Positions 47,302 through 55,741 of a stretch of 64,000 nt of DNA are shown piece after piece (the first letter of the stretch is position 1; each line of letters opens with the position of its first letter). Source of the stretch: Amphritea atlantica. Lineage in GTDB: Bacteria; Pseudomonadota; Gammaproteobacteria; Pseudomonadales; Balneatricaceae. The DNA is taken from NCBI GenBank assembly GCA_024397875.1, contig CP073344.1:2533001-2597000 (forward strand), read 5' to 3'. Position numbers and translations under genes: made by a program. Under the pieces are notes generated by a model, which was given only the letters and a program-made list of their open reading frames with translations, was not told where the DNA came from and searched no databases.

Positions 47302-47910
47302 GGTAGTGCCCCCATTTTAACGCGTGAAAAAGATGCAAAGAGCTTAGCAACGTCGCACCGAAGCCACTCACGTTAGTTTTTTATTTTTTAGGACAATTAT
47401 CGTTGGCTGAGGAATGACACAGTACTGCTACTCCATCCGCCGCGCTTGTCGTTTTTTTACTCAGCACTTTTGTAATTAAGTCTTATCTTATTGCTGAACG
47501 ACGAAATTCATATTATTTGATTTGGATCAAACGAAGAATATCCAAAAACGACGCAACCACTCTTTTTCATATCTTCCAGCGACGCCTTCATCCGCATTCC
47601 TTGATGGGGATCAATATGAAAAACCTCTGTCAGGGCCCTGCCAGAGGCTAAAAAAGCTGTTTTTTAACGGAAAGTTTACACTCGATATGTCGGTTATGAT
47701 CAATTCCTGCGCGGTGGCAGGCAGTCGCGCTCACGAACCAGGGACTATTATGATCGAACATCTGCCGGAGGATGTTCTGTGGCAGAGAGGTAAAATGCAA
47801 AAATGGATACAAAATTCGTTTATTTAATTTAAAAAATCATATTTACTGATCTATTGTATCCAATACGTCTGTTTCAGATGTTTAATTAGAAAAATAACAG
47901 GAGTATTACC
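47302..47910. other. Intergenic region between gbdR and fdhA
   Basis: A 609-bp regulatory region with no supported gene. It contains a 24-bp near-perfect palindrome (47624-47647) and long A/T tracts. It should include promoters for both gbdR and fdhA. GbdR sites are expected but could not be defined. Confidence 0.5.
47624..47647. repeat. 24-bp near-perfect palindrome upstream of fdhA
   Basis: CCTCTG-T-CAGGG and CCCTG-C-CAGAGG are mirror images except for one T/C mismatch. It has no loop and is about 264 bp before fdhA. Terminator, operator or RNA element are all possible. Confidence 0.6.
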
Positions 47911-49107
47911 ATGTGTAGCAACCATGCCAACCGTGGTGTTGTCTATAAAGGCCCGGGTGAAGTCGCTGTAGAAGCGATTGCCTTTCCAGAGCTATCCCTG
48001 GGTAAACGCAAGTGTAATCACGGCGTCATTCTACGCGTTCTGACCACCAATATCTGTGGCTCAGACCAGCATATGGTGCGCGGTCGCACTACGGCCCAAT
48101 CCGGCCTGGTACTGGGTCATGAGATCACCGGACAGATTATCGAGTGTGGTAATGATGTCGAGTTTCTGAAACCGGGTGATATCGTTTCAGTACCTTTCAA
48201 TATCGCCTGCGGCCGCTGCCGCAACTGTAAAGAAGGCAATACCGGCATCTGCCTCAACGTAAACCCTGCCCGCCCAGGTGCAGCATACGGCTACGTCGAT
48301 ATGGGCGGCTGGGTCGGTGGTCAGGCAGAGTATGTCATGGTGCCCTATGCTGACTTCAACCTACTGAAATTCCCCGATTCCGATCAGGCGATGGAGAAAA
48401 TCCGCGACCTGACTCTGCTGTCCGATATCTTCCCAACCGGCTTCCACGGCTGTGTTACTGCCGGTGTCGGTCCGGGCTCTACAGTCTATATTGCTGGTGC
48501 TGGCCCTGTCGGTCTGGCAGCTGCAGTCTCCGCCCAACTATTAGGAGCCGCCTGTGTTATCGTTGGCGACATGATTGAAGACCGGCTGGAGCAGGCACGC
48601 AGCTTTGGCTGTGAAACCATCGATCTGCGTCAGGAAGGCGAGATGGCAGATAAGCTGGAAGCCATTCTGGGTGAACGAGAAGTTGATGCTTTCGTCGACT
48701 GTGTTGGTTTTGAAGCGCATGCATGCGGCTGTAATCACGGGAAAGAAGCTCCGGCAACCGTACTTAACTCAGCTATGCAGATGACTCGTGCTGGTGGCGC
48801 TATCGGTATTCCAGGACTATATGTGACGGAAGATCCAGGTGCTATCGATGAAGCCGCTCAACACGGCGCTCTGAGTATGCGATTTGGTCTGGGCTGGGCG
48901 AAATCCCACTCATTCCACACCGGCCAGTGCCCGGTAATGAAGTACCACCGCCCACTGATGCAGGCAATTCTGTTTGATAAGGTGGATATCGCTCAAGCGG
49001 TGAACGTGCAGATGATCTCTCTGGATCAGGCACCAGAGGGCTATGCTGACTTCGATGGCGGTGCGGCGAAGAAGTTTGTTATCGACCCGCATGGAGCTGT
49101 GGCTTAA
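47911..49107 (+). CDS. fdhA: Glutathione-independent formaldehyde dehydrogenase
   Basis: A 398-residue zinc-dependent medium-chain dehydrogenase. Catalytic zinc: Cys in TTNICGSDQH and the HE of LGHEITG. Structural zinc: CGRCRNCKEGNTGIC. NAD site: VYIAGAGPVGLAAA, with an Asp (VGDMIEDR). This matches the Pseudomonas glutathione-independent formaldehyde dehydrogenase. It oxidises the formaldehyde released by GbcAB, DgcAB and sarcosine oxidase to formate. Its position beside gbdR supports that role. AGGAG precedes the ATG. Confidence 0.95.
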   Translation: MCSNHANRGVVYKGPGEVAVEAIAFPELSLGKRKCNHGVILRVLTTNICGSDQHMVRGRTTAQSGLVLGHEITGQIIECGNDVEFLKPGDIVSVPFNIACGRCRNCKEGNTGICLNVNPARPGAAYGYVDMGGWVGGQAEYVMVPYADFNLLKFPDSDQAMEKIRDLTLLSDIFPTGFHGCVTAGVGPGSTVYIAGAGPVGLAAAVSAQLLGAACVIVGDMIEDRLEQARSFGCETIDLRQEGEMADKLEAILGEREVDAFVDCVGFEAHACGCNHGKEAPATVLNSAMQMTRAGGAIGIPGLYVTEDPGAIDEAAQHGALSMRFGLGWAKSHSFHTGQCPVMKYHRPLMQAILFDKVDIAQAVNVQMISLDQAPEGYADFDGGAAKKFVIDPHGAVA

Positions 49108-49132
49108 CGACTCAGGTCGTTATAACCCATCC

Positions 49133-49168
49133 AAAAAAAACCACCGGTATAGCCGGTGGTTTTTTTTA
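49133..49168. terminator. Bidirectional intrinsic terminator
   Basis: Eight A, CCACCGG, loop TATAG, CCGGTGG and eight T. It ends fdhA on the plus strand and the exonuclease gene on the minus strand. Confidence 0.9.
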
Positions 49169-49189
49169 TTTCAAAATAACTAAAAACTA

Positions 49190-49903
49190 TCAAATCCAGA
49201 GATCACCGATAGGGGTCGTTTCGCTATAGCGATAGCGAATCTGCGCCTGCAACAGTTCTGCAGTCGCAACGGCATCGGTAAGCGCATGATGCTGCCCATA
49301 ATGCGGAAGATTATACCGCAATCGACTATCCCCCAACCTGATGGATTCCGGCTTAAAGCCAGTCAGCCGTTTAATTCTGCTAACGATACCGCGGCGGTGT
49401 AACATCGCCTCCTCCTCCATTGTATCCACTACAGGAAAACAGATTCCTTCTCCCAGGCGCCTCTTAACCGCCGCATCGAAAAACTCCCGTTCGATATAGC
49501 GGTAATGAACCACCACAATTTTACCGGCAATCTCATCCAGCACCGCATCCAGTATATGATTAAGATCAGGCGCATCATCTAACTGAGAATGCGTAATTCC
49601 ATGAAAAGGTACCGAGGTTTCTGTTAACTCCTGACGGGGCTTAAGCAGCCAGTAGCGGCTTTCGCGCAAACGAATCCGGTTCAGGTCAAAGGGCACCAGA
49701 CCAATACTGATAATCTCATCACGCTCGGCATCCAGACCCGTGGTCTCAAAATCCAGCGCAACAAAAGGCACCTCTGCCAGCGGAGTCTCTGCTGCTGGCA
49801 CCCCCTGCCGATAGAATCGCCTGAGTCGTTCATCATGCGAATTGACAGCGAGGTTCTGATAATACTCTGACCATCTGTTTTCCGTATTAGCAGTCATGGT
49901 CAC
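49190..49903 (-). CDS. 3'-5' exonuclease, DnaQ-like (DEDDh)
   Basis: A 237-residue exonuclease-fold protein. Motif I is FVALDFETTGLDAERDEIISIG in parts (D and E catalytic), and the last motif is HHALTDAVATAELL. The middle motif reads HYRYIEREFFD instead of the common HNxxFD, as in the relatives that accompany DUF294 proteins. The start lies two bases after the stop of the cNMP/CBS gene upstream, whose end overlaps the ribosome binding site. It is probably part of the same signalling or nucleic acid function. Confidence 0.85.
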   Translation of the reverse strand: MTMTANTENRWSEYYQNLAVNSHDERLRRFYRQGVPAAETPLAEVPFVALDFETTGLDAERDEIISIGLVPFDLNRIRLRESRYWLLKPRQELTETSVPFHGITHSQLDDAPDLNHILDAVLDEIAGKIVVVHYRYIEREFFDAAVKRRLGEGICFPVVDTMEEEAMLHRRGIVSRIKRLTGFKPESIRLGDSRLRYNLPHYGQHHALTDAVATAELLQAQIRYRYSETTPIGDLWI

Positions 49904-49905
49904 CT

Positions 49906-51798
49906 CTAGCGGCCGGAGAACGGATAGCGGAACCGGAGAAATCGCTGACTATTGCTCAACACCTGAAAGGCCTCCTTAAGATTTCGCCTATCGAAGTCGG
50001 TTAGCATTTCCGGCTTAACATTATTAGAGGGCTCCTGTCCGGCCTCCAGATCGGCAGCCTGATGTCGAATTCTCACCATTGAAATAAATTCCAGCGCATC
50101 CCGTAAATCGGCGGCTTTGCCGGGCGGCAAAATATCTGCTTTCACCACATCATCCAGCCGCTCAAATGAGTTTTGTACTTTTGAACCTACCGCCAGCGCG
50201 TGTACCCGAATCAGATCAGCCAGTGGCGCAGTGCCCCGGCGTTTAAGATTGATTGAGTTTCGATGCTGTCCATCCTGCTCCATCACAAAGCTTTTAAAAA
50301 AGCCCAATGGAGGGGTACGGTTCAGGGCATTACGGGCCAGACTGGCGAGAAACTTTGGCGAGCGCTGTGCCTTGCGGGCAATAAAGGCGTTGAGCTGCCC
50401 TGCCCAGTCAGTTTTACCCCAAACCCCATCCAGATCAAAGAATATTGAACAGTTCAGCAATGCCTCAGGCAGAGGGTTTTCCATCCAGTCTGAAAAGGTG
50501 GCTTCCCATTCCCGCCGGGTTTTACGCCACTGGGGGTTTGTGGCCATAATATTGCCTGTGCAGTAGGTATAACCACACCTGTCCAGTCCATCACTGACAA
50601 ACTTCGCCAGTTGAGCAAAATACTCTCCATGCTGCTGAGGCTGATAACTATTATCGAGAATCAGCGCATTGTCCTGATCAGTCACCACCAGTTGCTCATC
50701 CCGGGCCATTGAGCCCAGCGCCAGAAAACAATAAGGCAGTGGCGGAGGCCCCAGATGCTCCTCAGCGAGCTCCAGCAAACGCTGTTTAAAGGTGCGCCCG
50801 ATCACCGACATGGCGCTACCAATCATATGAGAGTTTGCGTCTTCACTGACCATACGGACAAAACAGGCACTAATCTGCGGCTGCAACTTCGCCAACTCTT
50901 CTACATTGGGCTGGCGCATAATATTGCTGACCATGTAAAGACTGCTTTGCGATTCATAACGCACAATATCAGACGTTGCCAGCACCCCAACAGGACGATC
51001 CTTTTGCAGGATAGGCAGATGGTGCAGATTAAAACGCAGCATCGTCAGCATCGCCTCAAAGGCATAAGCATCGGCATCCAGGGTAATTGGATCAGCGGTC
51101 ATAACAGCAGTCACAGGGGATCCCAGATCAAGCCCCGGGGCTACCACCCGGGTACGCAGATCACGGTCGGTAAGAATTCCAGCAAGGGACTGTGCACCTG
51201 TTTCATCACCGTCTTCCCCCTTTGTAAGCGCTTCGCTATGCATGATCAGCAGCGATGAGACACCCTCTTCGGTCATCTTCTGCGCTGCCTGACAAACGGT
51301 GGCGGTGGTATCTAACCAGACCGGCGGACGGGCGATCAGCGCGGTCACTTTAGACACCATCAGATCACTGCTTTCCTGCTTACTGGAAACCGCCTGATGC
51401 AGACGGTTATCATCCACCTCGACAAAGTAGGCAAATGAATCAAAGCGCTCACAAAGGGAGCTGAACACGGCTTCGGGGATAAAATAAATCAGTGAATCTT
51501 CGATCGTTCGGGCCGGAAGCCTCACCCGCTGACTCATCAGCAGACTCAACTGGCCAAACAACTCCCCTTCACTCAGCCGGTTATACAGGTCGCCATTACG
51601 ACGGTAGATCTCCACCGCCCCGCTACGGATAACACAGAGATCACTGATCTCATCACCAAATGTAAAAACATCACTATCGGCGCGAAAATAACCGATCTCT
51701 ACCTCACAGGCGACCTCGTCCACCACTTTTTCCGGCAGACCACTAAAAGGTGGGTACTGTTTCAGAAAGCTTGCAATTTCTATCTGTTCTGCCTGCAT
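49906..51798 (-). CDS. Cyclic nucleotide-binding, CBS and DUF294 nucleotidyltransferase-like protein
   Basis: A 630-residue multidomain protein. Order: cyclic nucleotide-binding domain (about 12-125, EIYRRNGDLYNRLSEGELFG), CBS pair (about 155-295, with LAGILTDRDLRTRV and PVGVLATSDIV), DUF294 nucleotidyltransferase-like domain (about 330-480, LALGSMARDEQLVVTDQDNA) and C-terminal DUF294 helical domain. The GS...DxD pattern resembles GlnD-type uridylyltransferases. It would sense nucleotides and modify a target. It forms a two-gene operon with the exonuclease; the pair sits between betaine genes. Confidence 0.88.
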   Translation of the reverse strand: MQAEQIEIASFLKQYPPFSGLPEKVVDEVACEVEIGYFRADSDVFTFGDEISDLCVIRSGAVEIYRRNGDLYNRLSEGELFGQLSLLMSQRVRLPARTIEDSLIYFIPEAVFSSLCERFDSFAYFVEVDDNRLHQAVSSKQESSDLMVSKVTALIARPPVWLDTTATVCQAAQKMTEEGVSSLLIMHSEALTKGEDGDETGAQSLAGILTDRDLRTRVVAPGLDLGSPVTAVMTADPITLDADAYAFEAMLTMLRFNLHHLPILQKDRPVGVLATSDIVRYESQSSLYMVSNIMRQPNVEELAKLQPQISACFVRMVSEDANSHMIGSAMSVIGRTFKQRLLELAEEHLGPPPLPYCFLALGSMARDEQLVVTDQDNALILDNSYQPQQHGEYFAQLAKFVSDGLDRCGYTYCTGNIMATNPQWRKTRREWEATFSDWMENPLPEALLNCSIFFDLDGVWGKTDWAGQLNAFIARKAQRSPKFLASLARNALNRTPPLGFFKSFVMEQDGQHRNSINLKRRGTAPLADLIRVHALAVGSKVQNSFERLDDVVKADILPPGKAADLRDALEFISMVRIRHQAADLEAGQEPSNNVKPEMLTDFDRRNLKEAFQVLSNSQRFLRFRYPFSGR

Positions 51799-51856
51799 GA
51801 TATTTTCCGGCGAGCTGAGTTAACGACTGAATATTTACACTAGAATCGGTTAAAGC

Positions 51857-51884
51857 GAAAAAATCGCCCGCAGGCGATTTTTTA
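51857..51884. terminator. Bidirectional intrinsic terminator after gbcB
   Basis: AAAAATCGCC, loop CGCA, GGCGATTTTTT. It separates gbcB from the cNMP/CBS gene on the minus strand. Confidence 0.85.
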
Positions 51885-51901
51885 ATCATCAAAACAGTCT
51901 A

Positions 51902-53035
51902 TCAGAACTCAATCACGACATCTGTTTTTGGCACACTACAGCAGGACAAGACATACCCTGCCGCGACATCATCATCGGTAATACCGCCGTTATGCTCCAT
52001 GACCGCTTCACCCTCTTTAACCAGCACTTTACAGGTACCGCAGATACCCATACCACAGGCTTTAGGAATCAACAGGTCGAGTTTGGAAGCGGCGGTATGC
52101 AGTGTATCGCCGGGGGCGATCTGAATACTCTTACCCTGGCCCTTACCCAAGAACTCAACCCGCAGCATATCTGCATCGGTGAGCGCTTCGGCTTCTTCCT
52201 GAGCGATTTCAGCGTTTTCAATCGCTTCCTCTTCTATCTCTACCGGGGTCGCGCCAAACGACTCCTCATGGTAATGACTCATATCAAAGCCGTTAACCTG
52301 CAGCAGCTTCTTGATAGCATTCATGTAGGGGGTAGGACCACAACAGAACACTTCACGATCCATAAAGTCCGGTGCAATCATCTCCAGCTTAGACTGATCG
52401 AGATAGCCGCGATACCCATGCCACGCCTGCCCGCTCTCAAGCTTTTCACAGATCAGATGCAGACCAAAGTTACTGATTCGCGACGCCATATGATCAAGCT
52501 CACGCGCAAAGATAATATCTTTTGGTGTGCGGGCACTGTGTACAAAAGCGATATCGACGTCGGCATTAGTATCAAACCACCAACGCGCCATCGACATCAT
52601 CGGGGTAATCCCTACGCCACCGGACAGCAGTAACACTTTGGTAGCAGGATAATCGATACAGTTAAACAACCCTACAGGACCGTGAACGGCAAGCTCATCA
52701 CCCTCCTTAAGATTTTCATGCAACCAGCTTGAAACCTGTCCATTAGGGTCTTTTTTAACCGTAATGGAAAAGCTGTAAGGCACCGAAGGCGAACTGGAGA
52801 TAGTATAGGAACGCATTACCTGCTGGCCCTCAATCTCCAGTTCCAGCGTGACAAATTGCCCCGGCTTAAAGAAGTACATAACCGGCTGCTCAGACATGAA
52901 GCAGAAGGTACACACATCCCAGGTTTCTTTGATCACTTTGACACAACGGACATTGTGACGACCATTAACCCAGGTCTGAGTATTGACCGGAATAAAGCTT
53001 TCTGAGCCAACAGTGGCAGGAACGTTGTTCGTCAT
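51902..53035 (-). CDS. gbcB: Glycine betaine demethylase, reductase subunit
   Basis: A 377-residue flavin reductase with a C-terminal [2Fe-2S] domain. The FAD-binding segment is RSYTISSSPSVP, the NAD region VLLLSGGVGITPMMSMARWW, and the ferredoxin cysteines are CGMGICGTCKV and a final Cys in LSCC. It passes NAD(P)H electrons to the Rieske oxygenase GbcA to demethylate betaine. About 25 residues at 265-295 are a Glu-rich linker. It is divergent from gbcA with a 352-bp shared promoter. Confidence 0.94.
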   Translation of the reverse strand: MTNNVPATVGSESFIPVNTQTWVNGRHNVRCVKVIKETWDVCTFCFMSEQPVMYFFKPGQFVTLELEIEGQQVMRSYTISSSPSVPYSFSITVKKDPNGQVSSWLHENLKEGDELAVHGPVGLFNCIDYPATKVLLLSGGVGITPMMSMARWWFDTNADVDIAFVHSARTPKDIIFARELDHMASRISNFGLHLICEKLESGQAWHGYRGYLDQSKLEMIAPDFMDREVFCCGPTPYMNAIKKLLQVNGFDMSHYHEESFGATPVEIEEEAIENAEIAQEEAEALTDADMLRVEFLGKGQGKSIQIAPGDTLHTAASKLDLLIPKACGMGICGTCKVLVKEGEAVMEHNGGITDDDVAAGYVLSCCSVPKTDVVIEF

Positions 53036-53387
53036 GGCGTATCTCTCATGCGCAGGTATATATCAGTTCACTACAAAGACTAACGTCTCTGACCCGATCT
53101 TAGGTATCATAAACTTTAGCCCATTAATTCATTAAATTGAACTGCATTGTCTGCTGAGCTGATTTTCAAATATTAACTACTAACGACATTTATTTGCTTA
53201 TTGCGACCACCCCAACGGTTATGGGGGTTACAGGTCGATAAATGTACTTATTCGTGTCGCTAATGGTCAATCTCCAAAACCCACCTTGGAGGAGGATTAG
53301 CGCATGCAATACCAGCATTAAGGTCAGGGTTATTCCTGATCGACTATAATAAACAGCACAGCAGTGCCCTGAAGGAAGATCGAACCG
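53036..53387. other. Divergent gbcB-gbcA promoter region
   Basis: No gene seen. Contains repeated short sequences (CTTATTGCGACC near 53197 and CTTATTCGTGTCGC near 53247) that could be binding half-sites for GbdR. The consensus is not known well enough here to make a firm call. Confidence 0.35.
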
Positions 53388-54662
53388 ATGAACCAAAATG
53401 ATCTATTAAACACCACCTGCGCGACTATCCATGATGCGCGGCAGGATATGGCGACGATGCTTGAGGCCCGTCCGGCAAATTACTCCCTGCCTCAGCCACT
53501 GTATAACGATCCGTTGATGTTTCGGATTGATGTGGAGGAAGTATTCCAGAAAGAGTGGCTGTTTGTTGGTATGACCAGCGAGATTCCGGCCAAGGGCGAT
53601 TACTTTACGGTAGAGATTGCCCAGAATCCGGTACTGGTAGTACGGGATGCCGACGGCAGTGTCAATGCATTTCACAACACCTGCCGCCACCGTGGATCCC
53701 GCATCTGCTCTGAACACCGGGGCAAGGTTGCTAACCTGGTCTGCCCATACCACCAGTGGACCTATGACCTGAAAGGCAACCTGCTGTTTGCCGGTACAGA
53801 GATGGGCGCAGCATTCGAGACCAAAGAACACGGCCTGAAAAAAGCGTTTTGCAAAACAGCCGGCGGTTTCATCTTCGTTTGTCTGGGTAAAGAGGAACCG
53901 GAAGGCGATTTCGACGAGTTCCTGACGACCCTTGAAGAGTATATGGAACCTTACGATGTTGAGAACACCAAGCTGGCGGTGGAGTCCAACATGTATGAAC
54001 AAGCTAACTGGAAACTGGTGCTTGAAAATAACCGTGAGTGCTACCACTGCGCCGGTAACCACCCGGAACTGCTGAACACCCTGCTCGAATGGGATGACAC
54101 CAACGATCCCCGCGCGTCACAAGAGTTTGTCGATCACTGCAAAGAGCAGGCTGAACAGTGGGATGCTGAGGGCATTCCTCATGAACACCGTGGCTTTGGT
54201 CCCGGTCTGCGTAACCGTATCGTGCGCATGCCTCTGAAAAAAGGCACCAAGGTAATGACGCTGGATGGTGAAAGCGGCTGCAAGAAGATGTTGGGACGCA
54301 TTAAGAATCCACAACTGGGCTCTATGCGCATTCTGCACCTGCCAAACTCATGGAACCATATGCAGTCTGACCACTTTATCGTCTTCCGGGTACTGCCTGT
54401 CTCTGCCCAGGAGTCGATTGTGACAACCAAGTGGTTTGTTCACAAAGACGCCGTTGAAGGGGTTGATTACGATCCGGAACGTCTGCGTCAGGTATGGGAC
54501 GCCACCAACGATCAGGACCGCATTCTGGGTGAAGAGAACCAGCGCGGTATCAACTCTGTCGGTTACCAGCCTGGCCCATACTCAGAAACCTTTGAGTTCG
54601 GCATTGTTAACTTTATGGAATGGTACAGCGAAACTGTGCAGAAGAACCTGAAGGCGAAATAA
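53388..54662 (+). CDS. gbcA: Glycine betaine demethylase, Rieske oxygenase subunit
   Basis: A 424-residue Rieske non-haem iron oxygenase. Rieske ligands: CRHRG (about residue 100) and CPYHQW. Mononuclear iron ligands: NNRECYHCAGNHPE (two His), with a later Asp. It oxidises one N-methyl group of betaine, giving dimethylglycine and formaldehyde. AAGGAAG precedes the ATG. A terminator follows at once, so it is a single-gene transcript divergent from gbcB. Confidence 0.95.
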   Translation: MNQNDLLNTTCATIHDARQDMATMLEARPANYSLPQPLYNDPLMFRIDVEEVFQKEWLFVGMTSEIPAKGDYFTVEIAQNPVLVVRDADGSVNAFHNTCRHRGSRICSEHRGKVANLVCPYHQWTYDLKGNLLFAGTEMGAAFETKEHGLKKAFCKTAGGFIFVCLGKEEPEGDFDEFLTTLEEYMEPYDVENTKLAVESNMYEQANWKLVLENNRECYHCAGNHPELLNTLLEWDDTNDPRASQEFVDHCKEQAEQWDAEGIPHEHRGFGPGLRNRIVRMPLKKGTKVMTLDGESGCKKMLGRIKNPQLGSMRILHLPNSWNHMQSDHFIVFRVLPVSAQESIVTTKWFVHKDAVEGVDYDPERLRQVWDATNDQDRILGEENQRGINSVGYQPGPYSETFEFGIVNFMEWYSETVQKNLKAK

Positions 54663-54680
54663 GCATTTCCCAGTAAGGCA

Positions 54681-54716
54681 AAAAAGGCTGATGCGTCATA
54701 ACATCAGCCTTTTTTA
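54681..54716 (+). terminator. Intrinsic terminator after gbcA
   Basis: Six A, GGCTGATG, eight-base loop, CATCAGCC and six T, 24 bp after the stop. Confidence 0.9.
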
Positions 54717-55253
54717 TTTGTGTGCAGATACCTCTTCGCGGCTAACTGCCCCACCTTGTTTCACAGAAACCGTCATTAGCGTCAATCCGGATTCGGCTTT
54801 ATTGGTTAAAGCATCTGTTGCCATTAACCCGTTAAATCAACGGATTCTTACTCCCGCTTTTTACAACCTGACGCTGCGATACCCGTCGCTGTTCAACTCA
54901 AACGTACAACTGACACCGTGCTACGCAAGATAGCGTACATAATCGGCAACCTTTGCGGCATTCACCTAATCAGTAACCGGTCAGCTACCCGCTGCGCTAA
55001 AGCCTGATTGACCGATAACACCACACCGACAGCTGCTCCTTTAGTTATACCCGGAAAACGACACACGGTGGACGCACAACAGCATTCTGTTAATAGCCAC
55101 TCTGAAAGACCATCTGAACTGTTTCGAAATACACACCACAATAAACTGGTTGATCAACAACGACCTGCTGGCCATACCCCTCTGATTAACCTGAACTACC
55201 CAGCCCCCAGGCGTCTTCTGCGACAGCATGTCTTTTCTCTGACAGCAGCACAT

Positions 55254-55284
55254 AAAAAAGCCGATGAGCAGATCATCGGCTTTA
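55254..55284 (-). terminator. Intrinsic terminator for the small minus-strand gene
   Basis: CCGATGA, five-base loop, TCATCGG, then CTTTTTT on the minus strand. It lies after the 90-residue gene. Confidence 0.8.
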
Positions 55285-55292
55285 TACACTAT

Positions 55293-55346
55293 CGTTTTCA
55301 GATCAGTCGTTTTCAGATCAGTCGTTTTCAGATCAGCCGTTTTCAG
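55293..55346. repeat. 15-bp tandem repeat, 3.6 copies
   Basis: CGTTTTCAGATCAGT occurs three times in tandem (last base changed in the third) with nine bases of a fourth. It covers the end of the small gene; its stop codon at 55333 lies in the third copy. Fifteen is a multiple of three, so copy changes keep any frame. Confidence 0.9.
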
Positions 55347-55605
55347 GCCTGCCAACAGTCGCCTGCAAAGCGTCTGTCAAAACAGCTAAAGCCTCCTGCA
55401 CCTCAGGTAACATCACCGGTATCTGCTCCTGCAACAGCGCAACAGATGCTGCGAACTGAACACGTACCTGCTCATCCTGAGCGGACGCCCATTGCAGCGC
55501 CACCTGACTACATTGCCCGGGCGACAGACCCTGCTCAAGCGGTACGCCAGCCCCTTGCAGATACTCATAGAAATCATCCTGATCAATCAGGTCAGTAATC
55601 ATCAT
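55333..55605 (-). CDS. Small hypothetical protein between gbcA and the BCCT gene
   Basis: Ninety residues from the ATG at 55605; a GTG at 55638 is possible. Not recognised. It is acidic and helical (VALQWASAQDEQVRVQFAAS, EVQEALAVLTDAL), with no signal peptide, membrane segment or Cys. The middle resembles short proteins that bind enzymes as scaffolds, but this is not evidence of function. It has its own terminator and lies on the same strand as the BCCT gene, 137 bp beyond it. The 3' end runs into a tandem repeat. Confidence 0.5.
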   Translation of the reverse strand: MMITDLIDQDDFYEYLQGAGVPLEQGLSPGQCSQVALQWASAQDEQVRVQFAASVALLQEQIPVMLPEVQEALAVLTDALQATVGRPENG

Positions 55606-55685
55606 ATTGACGTTCTCGCACTTGCTATCCTGAATCACACTTAAGCCATATTTAAACAGAGAAAGCTAAACAGAAAAAGTTAAAC

Positions 55686-55717
55686 AAAAAAAAAGCTGGC
55701 ACCAGGCCAGCTTTTTC
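55686..55717. terminator. Bidirectional intrinsic terminator after the BCCT gene
   Basis: A-tract, GCTGGC, short loop, GCCAGC and five T on each side. Confidence 0.8.
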
Positions 55718-55741
55718 CTCAACCATAAATCTCAGACTGAC

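Larger units (their letters stand above)
54663..55332. other. Intergenic region between gbcA and a small gene
   Basis: Holds the gbcA terminator, about 530 bp without a supported gene, a bidirectional terminator at 55254 and most of a 15-bp tandem repeat. An open frame covering much of it on the plus strand shows no coding features. Confidence 0.45.

Noticed and set aside
47522..47827. 101-residue plus-strand frame upstream of fdhA
   Set aside because: Runs through the 24-bp palindrome and A/T tracts; no ribosome binding site or family features.
53180..53340. GbdR binding sites in the gbcA-gbcB promoter
   Set aside because: Short repeats with GCGACC and GTGTCGC are present, but I cannot state the GbdR consensus with confidence, so no site was called.
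55293..55346. CRISPR-like repeat
   Set aside because: Units are adjacent without spacers and only 15 bp long; it is a simple tandem repeat.
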